NCBI GenBank assembly: GCA_005784505.1
Contig: VCAZ01000122.1
Coordinates: forward strand, 138,284-202,283
Direction of reading: 5' to 3'
Source: Bagarius yarrelli
Taxonomy: Eukaryota; Chordata; Actinopteri; Siluriformes; Sisoridae
Length of the DNA stretch: 64,000 nucleotides
This document shows positions 23,794 through 36,311 of the stretch, one piece after another. The notes under the pieces were generated by a model, which did not search any database, had not been told where the DNA came from, and was given only the letters and a program-made list of their open reading frames with translations. The first letter of the stretch is position 1, and each line of letters starts with the position of its first letter. The position numbers were made by a program, and so were the translations under genes.

Positions 23794-26700
23794 CCTGGTT
23801 TAGGTGTACACAGGCGTCCACTGCTGCTTTGGGCCGGTTACACCTGAGGTATGCGCTCACTGCCTGATCACACATTCCTACAGTGACAAACATCTGTCCA
23901 ATTTCCTGCAACACACACACACTTTCTCTAGTTAAAATGGTTTTATCAGTATAGTTAAAATCCTATAAAAACAATAAAAAGCAGGGTGAAACATTTTAGC
24001 CCCAGGGCTACCCCTACTTTTTCTGGTTATTTCATCATCAGTGCAAAATACAAACTAAAAATGTAAAAGTTCCAGTCTTTATATTAAGCTTAACTTTTCT
24101 AATATTAAATATTTAGGTAACGTTTAATACTCCAACAAATAATCATAACCCTACTCAAAGTAAAGTCGCTTTTTGTCGCTGTTTGAATCCTGTCATTGCA
24201 TCACTTCACCACTAGAGCGGCCTACATGCGTGACTAGCATAGAAATAAATTAAAACATTTGAATAATCGACTCTAAAGACAGACAGAGGTAAAGAAAGGC
24301 ACCGGCAGCAGTTTGTGGTTCTCCGGAAGTGTGTTTGCAAGTCTCTCCAAGCCTTCATAATCCTCCAGCATGTAATAACACTCAGCCAGTCTCTCCTGAT
24401 TACGACCCTGGAGGTAGTACTGCACGGCGTTCAGCCTAACGACCCACAACACACACACATCAACATTAATTACAATCAATTACATTATACTTAAAAAAGC
24501 AGTTTACTGCAGTACATTTTATTGTATTGTGTTATGTTTTTCCTATTTTTAAAAAATAGCTTTTTTTTGGGAACAAATTAATAGCATTTCAATTCATTTT
24601 AATGCAGATCATTCTCTGTGCAGATTTCCCAAACTGGCGGGCGTGACCCCTGGTGGTGTCACTGAGTTATAATAAAGGGGGCACGGAAACGCTAGAGTGA
24701 AGCCATCAGCAACATTATCAACATCAACAAAACGCAATAGAAGTAAGATACGCTGGCTGTCAGTACCATTTCTGTCGGTCAGCGAAATAATCCCCGATGG
24801 CGTTGTAAGCTTGTTCCTGCAGAGCGTCGTCGCTGCCTCCTGAGCCGCTCCGTAACAGCTGCAGAACCCGGAACCAGTCACCCAGCCGTATTCTCAGACT
24901 GATGGCCAGATCTCTGAGAGTGAGACATGAAAACCTGTTACAGCAACCCAGACTGATATATATATATATATAATATGTATGTGTGTGTGTGTGTGTCTAC
25001 CTGCGGTCCATGTCTAAATACATCTTTTCAGCCTCCTCGAAGCGTCCGAAGTACGCGGCCACCTCGGCCTGCTTCATGTCTTCGCTCTGCAGCTTATCTA
25101 CCCGCTTCACCAACTCGATGCCCTGATAGTCCTTACAGCGCACAAATGCCTGCTCAGCCGTCTTCAGCTCCAGATTCTGCAGCGCCGCCTCGGCTAGAAG
25201 ACGCCTACATGTATGGAAAAGAAAAACAAGTAGAATTGTTTTTTTTTTATCAAAAGAGTTCTATAAAGAACTCCAAAGCACTGCAGTGGAAGCAAAACGT
25301 ACATAACTCTCATGTTTGACCTCTGACCTCTGAGTTCACACCACACTCTGTCATCTTTTGTGTGCATCTAAAGGACAATCCTTTCAGAGGCGACACATAC
25401 ACACACGCTCAATATTATACATTCCCGGGCACCATAGTTCTGACCTCTGACCTCATGAGAACCTCAACAGAAGAACACAGAAACTCAAACGTCTGTCTCT
25501 AAAAAAGATTGTTTCCTTTCGTACAGATATGAGATCTTTTCCATCACAGCCACACACACACTTTATCAGAAAATAGGAGCTGTTACAGTTACACAACTGT
25601 CTGATGCGTTTCCTGGGTCTGAGTGGGCCGAGTGTGTTCGCTGGGGTGCTCTGTTTTCTCCAGAATGCTACGAAATTCCTCTGTGTGCTGTGAGAAGTAT
25701 CGAGAGCACCACATCTTCAGGGAAGGAGAAAAAACTCGGCCAACACACTGCCAACACTGGACACAAATCGTCTCTCCTCCTTGGGCACCACACAATTCTA
25801 CACACTGAAGATGAAAAAAATTATTAACACACTGAATGATCTTCCTCATCTTTCTCATCCTCACTGAAAATAAAACACATGTGGCAGGAATTCGGTTCCG
25901 TAACATAAATTTTTAATACACCAACGTGTGTGTGTAAAAAGTTTTTTTTTTCCCTCCTGATGGTGCGTGCAGTGTTCTCATTCAGAGACAACAGTGTAAA
26001 CTCAGTGCTCGCTTTCTCTACGTGCTTTGCGTCAGAGCGGCGATAAACACGACAGGGAATCCCGTCACTGAGGGAGGAGTACGCACTGTTGCGTGAGCAC
26101 AGCTGTGCTGTATGTGGTGCAATTATACATACACACATAGTCTGGTTAGCTATCCTTGTGGGGACTCTCCATAGGTTTAATGGTTTTTATATTGTTTAAT
26201 CTGTATTTTTTTATCCCCTAACTCTTATCGTAACCCGAAACTTTCTGCATTTTTACTTTCTCAAAACATCTCATCCTGTATAATTTAGAAGCTTATGTAC
26301 CCATGGAGGCCCTTAATTTTTGTCCCCACTGTGACACGAGTCCCTATGAGTCTGTGTGTATTTAGTTTAGGCCCGTACACACCACTTGTAAACACATGGT
26401 CTAGGGGAAATTCTGTTATAGAAGCCACGCTTTTTTAATGTGACTGACAGGAAATTAGGCCACACCTCTTTTTACTGAGATCAATAAATACTGGCCAAAC
26501 CTTCAAGATAAAGGTACAGATGCCACGCCTCCTTTAATGTTACTGAAAAATAGAGATGCTATGCCTCCTTTAATGTCATTGAAAAGTACAGAAGCCACAC
26601 CTCCTTTAAATGCTATTAAAGATACAGAAGCCACACCTCCTTTGTTAAGACTAAAGCAGCAAGGCGACGCCCCTTTACTAATTCTGACAGGTAGACAGGT

Positions 26701-29700
26701 GGCCATGAATCTTTTATTGAGAACGCCTCTTTTCAATATATCTGATAAATTACAATGAGGAATCTAGTTAGTCAAAACCATTCAGGCTTTACACACACAG
26801 AACTTGTATCGTGTGTGTGTGCGTTTGTGTGAGAGATGTACAGTACCAGAGTCGAGGGTGAGGATTGTCCTCTATGAACTGTGAAGCGTCCTCGATCCCC
26901 ACTTTCTCAATCAGCGCTCTGCTGTCTCTCAGAGAACGGATCTCGAAGTTGATCAGGTAGTCTTTGTTTGGCCGCTCAGGATTCTGGAAGACACAATATT
27001 CATTTTTTAACTTTATTAGTCTGAGTCTAACTCAGACAATGCAGCACATCATGTGTCTGATGAACTTAAAACATTTACAGTTACAGTTACAGTAAGAATT
27101 CAAGTGTTTCTGATTTCCTCATCACTACACCCTCACTTACCTTCATGATTTCATCCAGCAGGACAGATTTGATTTCCAGATCTTCAAAGTTACAGATAAA
27201 TCCAGATGTTTGGATCGGCTCCTGGGTAAGGAAGCAAAAATGTAAAAAAAAATTTAAAAGCCCAAATGTCTGTCTTCTGACACCAATAAAAGAACAGAAC
27301 TACTTTTCTATCTGATACTCATGTTAGCTGAAATAGGGTTTCTGACCTCTGGGTCCAGATTTCGGAAAACATACATCCGGGTCTTCTCCATCATGGCGAA
27401 CAGGTCAGGGTTGTCATTAGCCCACTTCATATCCCACACGTCTTTGCGCTCGAATTTGGACGGGTCTCCTGCCGAGGCTCCTTCCTCACCTTCCTCGGAC
27501 GAGGTATGTGGACTGATGTCCAAGAACGTCAGCACTCCTGTCATATCGATGATGGCCAAGCGACTGGCAAGAGACGTACATGAAACATTAAACTGTGGAT
27601 CAAATACCTTTTAATTAGGTATTAATTTAACCGATAATTAAGTCCTTCTCATGGCCAATATCGATGAACATTGAGTTCATATTTTTACATTTTAATTTCA
27701 TCATTTTCATCCAATCTGGTAACATAGAATCTTTGATTAGTTTATTAGCAAGCCGTACTTTAATAGATTTTATTCTTTATTCTAGTTATCTGATTTTATT
27801 TATTTAAATGACATAATTTTCACTCATATCGCCTGATAATTTATTTGTCCGTGCATCCATGTTTTTATTATTCCAAAAAGTTCTATTTCTCTGCAGATGC
27901 CTAACTATTTAGTTTTTGTCCTGTTAGTGTTACGGTACATACTGGTGTACAGTGCCGACATCACCCAAATAGCTGCCAGGCTAAATCAGGTGTGTTAATG
28001 TTTAAAACCTCACACCTCGAGCTGTGAGGCCTCGACCCTTCCTGGCGCTAACGTTACACACCTGGAGTTGCAGTTAAGCGAGAGCTGATAGGGTTTGCAG
28101 CTCAGAGAGAACTTCTGCACCAGGGTCACGTTGGGTAAGAGGTATTTCTGCAAGATCCCCGATTCACGACCCTGCGCACACACACACACACACACACACA
28201 AACACAGTTACATAAGTGTTACGTTTATTTGCAGAATAAATGTAACAGAAATTTGTTTAACTTACTTATGAAAATGTTAACAATAACACATAGGGGTTAC
28301 ATCTGAATATTTTCCTTAAAAACCCAGGATATGTTTGAATTTGTTGTTGCGTTGTGTATTTTTGAGTCGCACAATGCCTTTTGATTGGTATCCGGATTTG
28401 AAATGGCTGTGCACCGAGTCTGCCAATTAAATCAATTACATTTCCGCTGAAAGTTTTAAGCTACTACATTCTGTTTGAGAGTCAATGAGGCGAGTGATAA
28501 AATTGCTGAAAAAGTTCAAAATAAATTTATCCCGAAATCCGATAAGGGCGCAAATCTAATATTTTAATGCAGAATTTGTTTGATGGCTTTTAACTTTTGA
28601 ACCTGAGTGAGCATCTGCAGGTATGTAACCCAAAACTTTCTTTATTTTATGAAAGCATATAGTTTTTGTTGTTTTTCTGTACAGTAAAACAGACCCTTCA
28701 GTTTAGAATGGGATTTTAACTATTTCCGCATAGTCAAAAGTGACGAAGTGGTTAAAGTCGATTTAGCTGCTATGGGAAAAACATCAGCTACAAAGTAATC
28801 AAATGTGATCAGTTAATTAATTTGTAATTAACATTGATTGTTGCTAAATCGATACATACCACTATAAGAGTTCTGTCTGATGCTGCCATGCAACAGATTG
28901 GATCTCTGGTGGCCTGGAAATAATATAAATAAATAACACACTTATAATTACACATATACACACTGTATATATACACACACACACACAGTTAATTAGTTAT
29001 ATTATATTATAGAAAGGCCACTTATGCACTTCTGGTTAGATGCTAACAGCACGTCATTGGCTCTGTACCTTGCACAATGACAATAAACTTTTATATAAAT
29101 TTTTATTATATATGTCAGTTATCCCTTCCTAAACAATTTTCGGTGAATTATCTGTTATTGCTCGAGCAGTCTACCACAAAGAAATGTGTGTGTGTGTGTG
29201 TGTGTGTGTCCTGGGTGTTTGATGGGATTTTTTTCAGTAATCCTTTGACAAGCAGATGAAACTGCACAAGTATTAATGCGAATGTGTGTCCCTTTCAGTA
29301 ACACATTGGTGACTGTGTGTGTGTGTGTGTGTGTGTGTAATAGGCACTCACTGTGAAGGCTTTAGTGAAGTCCTGCGCTCCGTCAGCTGTGCTACTCGGA
29401 CTGTCATCGACGTGGTAAACTCTGCAGAAGTGTGTGTGTGTGTGGAAAAAAGAATTGAGGGAAAGTACATTTGACACAGATATTATAATATGACACTATT
29501 AAATTTTTTTTAAATGTGTGTGAAAGGAAACACACATACACACAAACACACACACACACACACACACACAAACAGAGAGTGGCAAGTGTGTGAATCCTTG
29601 AACAGCACTAAAAGCGGTGGCAATTGAACACACAGTGTCAGTGTACTGACAGACAGACAGAAAGGCAGACAGGCTGGCAGACAGACTGCACAGAGAAAAC

Positions 29701-31312
29701 AAGCAGATTGTGACGGCTAAGCCAACTTTCAGCCAGCCGTATCCTCTCCATGACCAAAGCGTGGAGCTCCTTACATTCCTTTGCACACACACCTCAGCCA
29801 GACTAAACACAACACATTGCACATTTTCAGAAACACAGGATATTCTGACCTCTCACGGCCTTCTTTTCTAGTCTTGGCCACCTGGTTGATCTCCAGAGCC
29901 GTGAGCTTTTTGGCCACACGGTACTGCCAGACGTAGAAAGCCTCCCTGGACGCGGCAATGACGTGAGTTTTGGTCATGGTTACAAACAGCGGGTCTGGAA
30001 GATAAAAAAAGGCAATATTGTTTTAACCCTAGACATGTGTAAGGTGCCTGGTGGACCATGATGTCTTAATTGATGTACCTATCAGCATGACTTTAAGAGA
30101 CAGATGTTGTACCACAGACAGGTTTACTCACCGATGTCGATGTATTTGGAGTCCAGCGGAGTCCCAATGGAGTTACACAACACCAGCACGTACTGCAGAA
30201 AGAAAAACACAGATGATTTCAGCAGGTTAACTCAGTGGGGTGTTTGTTAATCTGGGGTTTTACTTTACAAATAAAAATATAGAAATGAACAAAACTTTTG
30301 TTTGCTGTTTAGACAAAAATCTTGTTGAGCTGCTGCTTAAGACATTGTATAAATGCTAAATTACCCCAAATCCTGTACTTTTTCGAAGAGATATACAAGC
30401 TTTCTGATGCCGTTTGTTTTAAAACGATCGATATTGTAGAAACATTTTACAGACACAGAAAACAGCAACTTTGTGGGGACTTGTTTAAGGACCCCAGTAG
30501 CAGCAGGCTGGTGGTCCTGGCATTAAACCCATGACTTTCCGATCAGCAGTCCAACCTCTTGACCACTAAGCTACAACTTCTGAGCCAAACAAATTTACTT
30601 TTAAATTTCTGCTATTTTGCAGACCCACTTATTCAAAGTGACTTATATTTATCACATTCCTCTTATCCAACTGAACAGTTATCAGAAAGTTTACCCACAA
30701 TGCACTCACTGTCTCGCAGGAGACGCAGCTTGACACTAAGATGTTTTAAGTACTGCGCTATCACTTCCCCTTTAATTATTTAATTGTTTTCATTTTTAAA
30801 TTATTTTATTATAAATTATCTAATCTTAATCAACTGACTAAATCCAACAAATCATAGCTTTTGATAATAACTGTTTCTATGCACATTGTGTCGAGTTGTG
30901 ATTATTTGGATCCGCTTTTTGTACTGTTAAATTAAAAAATTTTAACTAGAAGAAAAAGCTGTCTTGTTACCATTGCCATCGTTGTGTCCGGCTCAACGTC
31001 GTCCTGTGGAAGAAGCCAAGATGAGAAAAACCTTTATTAATTCAATATTCATTATATGTAGGACTGGGCAGTATAACAATATTTATCATTATTGCTGAAT
31101 AAATTGTTAACAGTAAAAGATTTTGTTTAACTCTTTGAATACCGTGACATGTTAATAAGTGGGCGTGGCTAGCTCGCATGCAGAGTGCATTAGCCTAAGC
31201 AAGAGAAGGGATCACGAAATCGCTATCCTGATGTCTGGGGGCTATTGAGTCCTTCAGTCGGGCTACAAAAATGTATCTGTGCCCTGTCCGTCAGGCTCTC
31301 ACAAATATAGTT

Positions 31313-31356
<44 letters not shown>

Positions 31357-34300
31357 GTGGATGAGAATCGTCTGCTTTAGTGGCCAGAATGCAGAAATCT
31401 CCACAAGTGGTGACTGACATCAGACTCTTCACGTATTTCACAAACTTCTCGTTGTTCTTCGTGTCCCAGAACACAACGCTGTACTCCATCCTGTCTGGGC
31501 GAGTGTATGCGTACACGACAGTGTTCGAACAGTAACCCCACTGGGAGAGAGAGAGAGAGAGAGAGAGGGAGAGAAAGCGAGAGTCTAAATGTGCATCTGA
31601 AAACAGAAAAGAATCTGCAGCTCTGATTGTTTTTACCTTATAATCAGGTCTGATGTTGGCAAAGTAAATAAAGGAATCGACGGCCAGGCCGATCCTCAGT
31701 CCTCCTCCTTCCCATGACACCGCTGTCACCTGTTTACCGGGAACCTTCAGAGTGCGCAGGTGCTGCACAATAAACGCATCAATGACACATTAATCATGTC
31801 AGTGAAGAATCGAGTAATAAACTTAACGTCAATCTTGTTAACACCTTATGTGCTGGAACTTTAACAACAGCCTCTGTTATTAACCGTTATTATTAATGAT
31901 GCGCTATCAAAAAGTTTCAAGACACGCCAACAGATGGCAGTGCTTCCCATGCTCCCACCCTTGTGTTGCAATCTGTCGGCGTTTCTCGAAACGTTTTGAT
32001 AGCCCTGTGTATATGGTTTAGGTTTTTTTTCCTCTTCATCATCTTTACCTCTCCAAACGGTGCGTAGAAATTCAACACGTTGACATCTTTATCTCCTCCT
32101 GGGCTCCTGAGCGATCCGGCTATGGCGAGAACGTTGCCGCTGTGGTTCCATTGGATGCTGGCGACATTCATAAGGGTGTCGATGATTACTGGATCTTCAA
32201 ATCAATAAAAATTTAGTTAGAAAGTTGGTTATCGTCGAGTTAACGTCATGCAATCTGCCTTGGCTATATTCATGAAAAGAGTGAGATAAATTAGATTATT
32301 TAATCATTAAATTAGATTTTTTGTAAATCTGGCGGTTGTCCTGTTACAATCCATCAACACATGTTTCAGAGACAATGGATTCTGCCAAAAAAAACATTAA
32401 AAGTAAACACAATCGGGCGAGTAGGATCGCAAGATTAAAGCATGGTGATGGTAGCGTTATATATGCAATCAGGATTCAGGAGCGACAGGGGAACTCACTG
32501 TCGTCGTTCTCGTAGCGCATTATCTGGCAGCGTCCGTTTTCATAGCAGATGGCAAGACAGGGGCAGTCGGGCTCAATGTAACCTTCGGCTCCGGCATACC
32601 AGTGCATCCCAGCAATACTAATGGCCCCGGTCACGTTCATCAAACAATGCAGGGTCATCTTCATCTAAATACAACAGAGTAGCCGACTTTTGATGTGATG
32701 GAGCAATAACCGTAATCACACTCTATTTTTTTTATAGTACAAGGAGTAATTCTGCATTATCACACTATCAATCCTGTAGCTAATTAGTTTCATTAGCATT
32801 GCACTGAAAAATATCTGTGATCAGCATGATGTGTACTGACGATGAAGTTCCCCTGGTTGTCGTAGATGTGGATCTCCCCGTTGGCCATTCCAAACAGCAG
32901 GATCTTGCTGTCAGGAGACCAGGCAACGTGGGCCAACTGGATCCCCTTCAGCTCCTTTCCCCAGATTCTGTTTCCTACACAACATCAGAATAAAGGTTAC
33001 AAGACCAAAGCTGTGGCGTGACTAAGAGTTATAAAGCCCTTCTCCTACTTGAAATATCAGAATTTTGTTTCCCCCTCACCATCCACTGATCCTACGATAA
33101 CAGCGCCGTCTTCGTACACGATGCAAATCTTTTCTCCATCGGCGTTCCAGTTCATGCTCCTCACCACTGACTTATTCCTGTTATTAATCATCTCCTCATA
33201 CCAGGAACCTGTTTAGCACATAACCTCCTATTACAGCATGTCCTCAGGTGTTTTATTCCTCGTATACCGCAGCAATTTACAAATAAACATGCTACATAAA
33301 AATCGAGAGTCGCAATCATTACCTAAGCTAATTCTAAAAATAAAACAAAAATAATAACAACAACAAATTAGAACGAGTTCTTTAATGTAAATCTTTAGTA
33401 TATAAATTGTCCCACCTTTGTAGAGCATCCAGACTATAATGAGGCCATTCTGGTCACTGGTGGTCAGTTTCTGGTACTGCTCGTTCCAGGTAACCACCTG
33501 CACCGCACCTGTTCTCAAATACACGTTAGTAATAATAACATTACTGTGCACAAACCTTGGTGGGCGATAAAAATTTCCGGAAACCTCCCACGGATACTTC
33601 ATCGTGTTCATTTTGGAAATATTTCAAGTTGAAAACTTAACAGTAATTTACGTAAATTTATGGGAATTGGAATTATTAAGAAATAATACAGATATAGAAA
33701 CTGTACACACAAACAAAAATAAACATTTAGTACGGTCATAAACTGACATACAAGCAAACTAAGACCCCATCCAAAATCGCATACTTTCGTACTATACAGT
33801 AGGCGTGACCGAGTATACGATGTGAGTATTATGCTCATATACAATACTTAGTATGCAAATTACAGTAGGCGAAATAATAATCTACTACTTTCAGTAACAG
33901 ACTTTATTAACGGTAGGAAAGTTTATATTTAATTAAATAAAGTATGTACTTAAGTAGTGTGGTTTATGCCCCAAGGTTTTTTTAACTGAATTTTTCCATT
34001 CCTAGTTAATTATAATTTATTCCCATTAACTCCTGTTAATTTCTATAGAAAGTTTCCAGACTTAAATATGCCTGGAATTTTGCAACCCTACTCAATATCA
34101 CAAAAAATAAGGAGTAAATCTACACTTCTATCTCTCCTCTAGGTTGACTGTGTTTAAGGTTTATGCGCCATTTTGTATGTAGAGTTACATACAATAAATA
34201 TGACCCGAAAGATCAACCAATCATCTTTTAGCAAATGTTAGTATTTAGCTAATGTTACAAAATTTTTATTCAAGAGTGCTACTTGCGGCGGGTGCTCGGA

Positions 34301-34896
34301 CCCTGCACATCAAAGTGGCTTTAAAAAATAATTACCTTTCCACATGTATTTTTTTACTTCAGAAGATTTCTATATTGGTTAAAGCCTGCATACCGGTGTG
34401 TCCTTCTAGGGTCTGGTTCATGGAGAGGTTGCTTGGAGCTGCAAGACCTTTTAACTTGGCATCGTCTGTAATAAAAAAAAAATCATCAAAGAAAAGAGTG
34501 AGTGGTTCATGGTATTGCATTGTGCTTAGGGGGTGTGTAAACTTTTGCACTCCATTGTACATGCATAAGTGATGACAGTTACATTTACTGATGCCATTTA
34601 TCCTTTTATCTCTTATTATACAACTGAACAATTGGAAGAAAGGGGCCTAGATCAGGGCCCCAACAGTGGCAAGCTGGTGGTGCTGGGAATCGAACCCAGA
34701 CCTTCCAATTAGGGGTCAAACACCAAACCACGTGTCCAAAAGTAAGTGGTGTATGTGTGTGTGTGTACAACAAACATATATGTTAAAAATCTTAGATATT
34801 TATTAATGGCCAAGCAAATAAATAAAGGGGAAGAGGCATACAGATGTAATACTACAGAGAGAGAGATGGAGGGAAAAAAAGAATAATTACGTAGAC

Positions 34897-34966
<70 letters not shown>

Positions 34967-35349
34967 CTAAAAGGAGGTGGGTAGGTGGGTTAGTGGACCT
35001 GTTTGAGTTTCCAGTTTGAGGACCTTTAGCAGCCCCTCGTCTCCTCCACACGCTATAAAGCCCTGGTTTTTGTTCCAGGACACACACTTCAACTTGATGT
35101 TGTTCGGAATTGCAATCTGAAGTCGAAACACAATCAGATTTTAATTATAACTATTAACGTTTACGTCATCTGGTGGATAGTTATCGAGCTGCTTATTTAA
35201 CCATCATATAGAATGTATTCCAGAAAATGCCAATAACATTTAAAACACATCACATCACATAGCCATACTTTATTTCAAACACACTGTAATAGTTTCACAG
35301 AAATCGCGTTTATCACCGTTCTTACCTTCTTACTCAGGTAAACGAACAT
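20258..35349 (-). CDS. wdr35: WD repeat protein 35 / IFT121, 28 coding exons
   Basis: Component of the ciliary IFT-A retrograde transport complex: two N-terminal WD40 propellers, then a TPR-like helical solenoid and a C-terminal zinc ribbon (CGVCKHC...YCPLCH). Exons, 5' to 3': 35326-35349, 34999-35116, 34394-34465, 33416-33508, 33080-33208, 32841-32974, 32499-32664, 32049-32194, 31637-31762, 31355-31540, 30971-31003 (cassette), 30132-30192, 29850-29994, 29352-29421, 28860-28913, 28062-28171, 27347-27563, 27141-27221, 26847-26983, 25001-25204, 24767-24913, 24303-24435, 23795-23905, 23428-23592, 23108-23248, 21678-21834, 21017-21257, 20258-20408. They sum to 1,184 codons: 1,183 residues with the cassette and 1,172 without, against 1,181 and 1,170 in human as I recall. 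All phases join without frameshift. Start MFVYLSKK; last residues CHSSLT. Family assignment is very secure; individual edges are hand-placed. Confidence 0.96.
20409..21016 (-). repeat. wdr35 last intron, almost entirely (CT)n in the transcript
   Basis: About 600 bp of GA-rich purine on the plus strand, so the transcript carries a long CU/UCUCU pyrimidine tract. The donor is AG|GTCTCT, a weak match to GTRAGT. It is fixed by the required phase-2 junction into the terminal exon (AG|T GTG GAG). Long Ser/Leu frames across this tract are artefacts. Confidence 0.9.
21470..21508. repeat. (CA)n microsatellite in a wdr35 intron
   Basis: About 16 CA units between the 21017-21257 and 21678-21834 exons. 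Confidence 0.9.
21610..21677. repeat. wdr35: TACTGTGTGT minisatellite abutting a wdr35 donor site
   Basis: Seven or so 10-bp units (tgtgtactg / tgtgtattg) run directly up to the donor of the 21678-21834 exon. The transcript therefore begins this intron with GTACACACAG repeats. Confidence 0.88.
21841..21877. repeat. wdr35: (CA)n at a wdr35 acceptor
   Basis: Read on the gene strand this is (TG)n ending in 'ttcctcag' just before the exon starting at 21834. Confidence 0.9.
22000..23107. other. Long wdr35 intron segment
   Basis: AT-rich intron between the exons ending at 21834 and 23108. No additional exon or intact mobile element recognised. Confidence 0.5.
23761..23792. repeat. wdr35: (GT)n at a wdr35 donor
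   Basis: The donor of exon 23795-23905 reads CAG|GTCACACAC on the gene strand and runs straight into this (AC)n tract. Confidence 0.9.
25205..26846. other. Long wdr35 intron
   Basis: Intron between exons 26847-26983 and 25001-25204. Holds a minisatellite at 26500-26690. No further exon found; apparent frames at 25589-26138 do not match WDR35 or carry paired splice signals. Confidence 0.55.
26500..26690. repeat. Intronic minisatellite, unit about 40-44 bp
   Basis: 'gatacagaagccacacctcctttaa' and 'atgttactgaaaaatagaga' alternate in four to five diverged units. The frame it opens on the minus strand (repeated KGGVASV) mirrors the DNA repeat and is not coding. Confidence 0.8.
28178..28201. repeat. 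wdr35: (CA)n at a wdr35 acceptor
   Basis: On the gene strand (TG)n runs into 'tgcgcag', the acceptor of exon 28062-28171. No normal polypyrimidine tract is present. Confidence 0.9.
29031..29095 (+). mobile_element. SINE family A tail fragment
   Basis: 'cattggctctgtaccttgca' followed by 'caatgacaataaac' matches only the 3' tail of family A. Lies in a wdr35 intron, antisense to the gene. Confidence 0.6.
29180..29580. repeat. Cluster of GT and CA tracts around the wdr35 exon at 29352-29421
   Basis: GT at 29185-29208, 29314-29337 and 29430-29441, and CA at 29530-29570. The exon is bracketed by UG/CA dinucleotide runs on both sides. Confidence 0.85.
30440..30730 (-). mobile_element. SINE family B remnants in a wdr35 intron
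   Basis: 'taaggaccccagtagcagca', 'attaaacccatgactttcc' and 'cagcagtccaacctcttgac' followed by 'cttattcaaagtgacttata', all in inverted family B order. Decayed. Confidence 0.55.
30971..31003 (-). CDS. wdr35: 33-nt cassette microexon of wdr35 (11 residues)
   Basis: Flanked by a clean acceptor (cttcttccacag) and donor (ATG|GTAACAAG) on the minus strand. It encodes DDVEPDTTMAM in phase 0, between exons ending ...HPQ and starting YVLVLCNS. Human WDR35 isoforms, as I recall, differ by exactly an 11-residue insert at this junction. Inclusion or skipping leaves the frame intact. Location: the loop between blades of the second propeller. Confidence 0.82.
31315..31352. repeat. wdr35: (GT)n at a wdr35 donor
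   Basis: About 18 GT units; the donor of exon 31355-31540 reads CAA|GTACACACAC on the gene strand. Confidence 0.92.
34570..34740 (-). mobile_element. SINE family B fragment, inverted
   Basis: 'ttatacaactgaacaattgg', 'gggccccaacagtggcaagc' and 'gctgggaatcgaacccagac' (inverted B box). Lies in the second intron of wdr35. Confidence 0.75.
34897..34966. repeat. (GAAA)n tetranucleotide tract
   Basis: About 17 GAAA units in wdr35 intron 2, 33 bp from the donor of the second exon. Confidence 0.95.
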
Positions 35350-35599
35350 CTTGGCTAACTGTTAGCTTAGCTGAAAAGCGTCCACAAAACTGTTCCTTTT
35401 TGAAAAAATCAAAAAATCATTTACATTTTAAAGTTAAACCAAGACGAACTATTGATTAGTGATACAAAACGAACGCAAAACATTTAATACACAAATACAA
35501 AACGTTTTTTGTTTTTGTTTTTTTGGTTAGCAAAACATTTCAGTATGAGGGGTAAGAAACGGCTTTCTTCGTTTCCAGGTAACCAGTTGCAGGAAATGA

Positions 35600-35607
35600 C
35601 GTCACTC
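35600..35607. promoter_or_regulatory. wdr35: CRE-like TGACGTCA near the presumed wdr35 start
   Basis: Palindromic TGACGTCA beside 'gaaagcgccggcgaccag', about 250 bp upstream of the wdr35 ATG. CREB/ATF sites are common in TATA-less promoters. Location is suggestive only. Confidence 0.35.
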
Positions 35608-35993
35608 GAAAGCGCCGGCGACCAGTTTACGTTTATTAAGTTTTAAATTGATGTGCTTTTCGTTTCTTTGATTGAAATAATAATAATAATCATAAAATAA
35701 TTATTATTTACAATATTCTACCGTAAATGCACCTATTTACGCATCTTTGACATGGATGATCATTAAAATCATTTATTATTGTACAATAAATTGTGTAATA
35801 AATGATTGTAATGTAGGAATATTTAAATGCACCACTCGCTTAAACTATATTAACTGAAGTATAGTTTATTTCCTAAATATAATGCAGCTCAAAAAGTTTT
35901 TCAAAAGTGGTTGATAAAAATATTTCAGTTAGTTATTAAACTTAGCCAGTCTCAAGTATCCAGAAAGTCTGGACTCCATAACAGCTAGTTAAG

Positions 35994-36240
35994 GGGCAGT
36001 GGTGACTTAAATGGTTAAGGCACTGAGTTGCTGCTGTGAAGACCAGGAAGACCTGGGTTCAAGCCCATCACCGACAGCTGTTGATCTGAAGACCAGAAAC
36101 ACCTGGGTTAAAGCCCCACCACCAGCAAGCCAACCACTGTTGGGTCCTTGAGCAAGACCCTTAACTCTTCCTGCTCCAGAGGCGCTGTATCATAGCAGAC
36201 CCTGCGCTCTGACCCCCAACTTACTAAGATGCGATAAAAG
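35994..36240 (+). mobile_element. SINE family A, copy 3, with an internal duplication
   Basis: Begins 'ggggcagtggtgacttaaat'. The stretch with 'gaagaccagg(a)a(g)acctgggttcaagccc' appears twice in tandem (around 36036-36075 and 36084-36123), so the B-box half of the head is duplicated. Body 'ttgagcaagacccttaac' follows; the tail is truncated. Confidence 0.8.
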
Positions 36241-36311
36241 AATTTTACTGTGCTGTAAAAAAACTATATGTGACAAAATAAAGGTAAATGAACCAATCAA
36301 AGTGACTTTCC

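Noticed and set aside
25589..26138. Minus-strand frames of about 105 codons between wdr35 exons
   Set aside because: No match to WDR35, and the flanking exons (26847-26983 and 25001-25204) join directly in frame.
29499..29822. 107-codon Cys/Val-rich minus-strand frame
   Set aside because: Produced largely by the CA tract at 29530-29570; the real exon nearby is 29352-29421.
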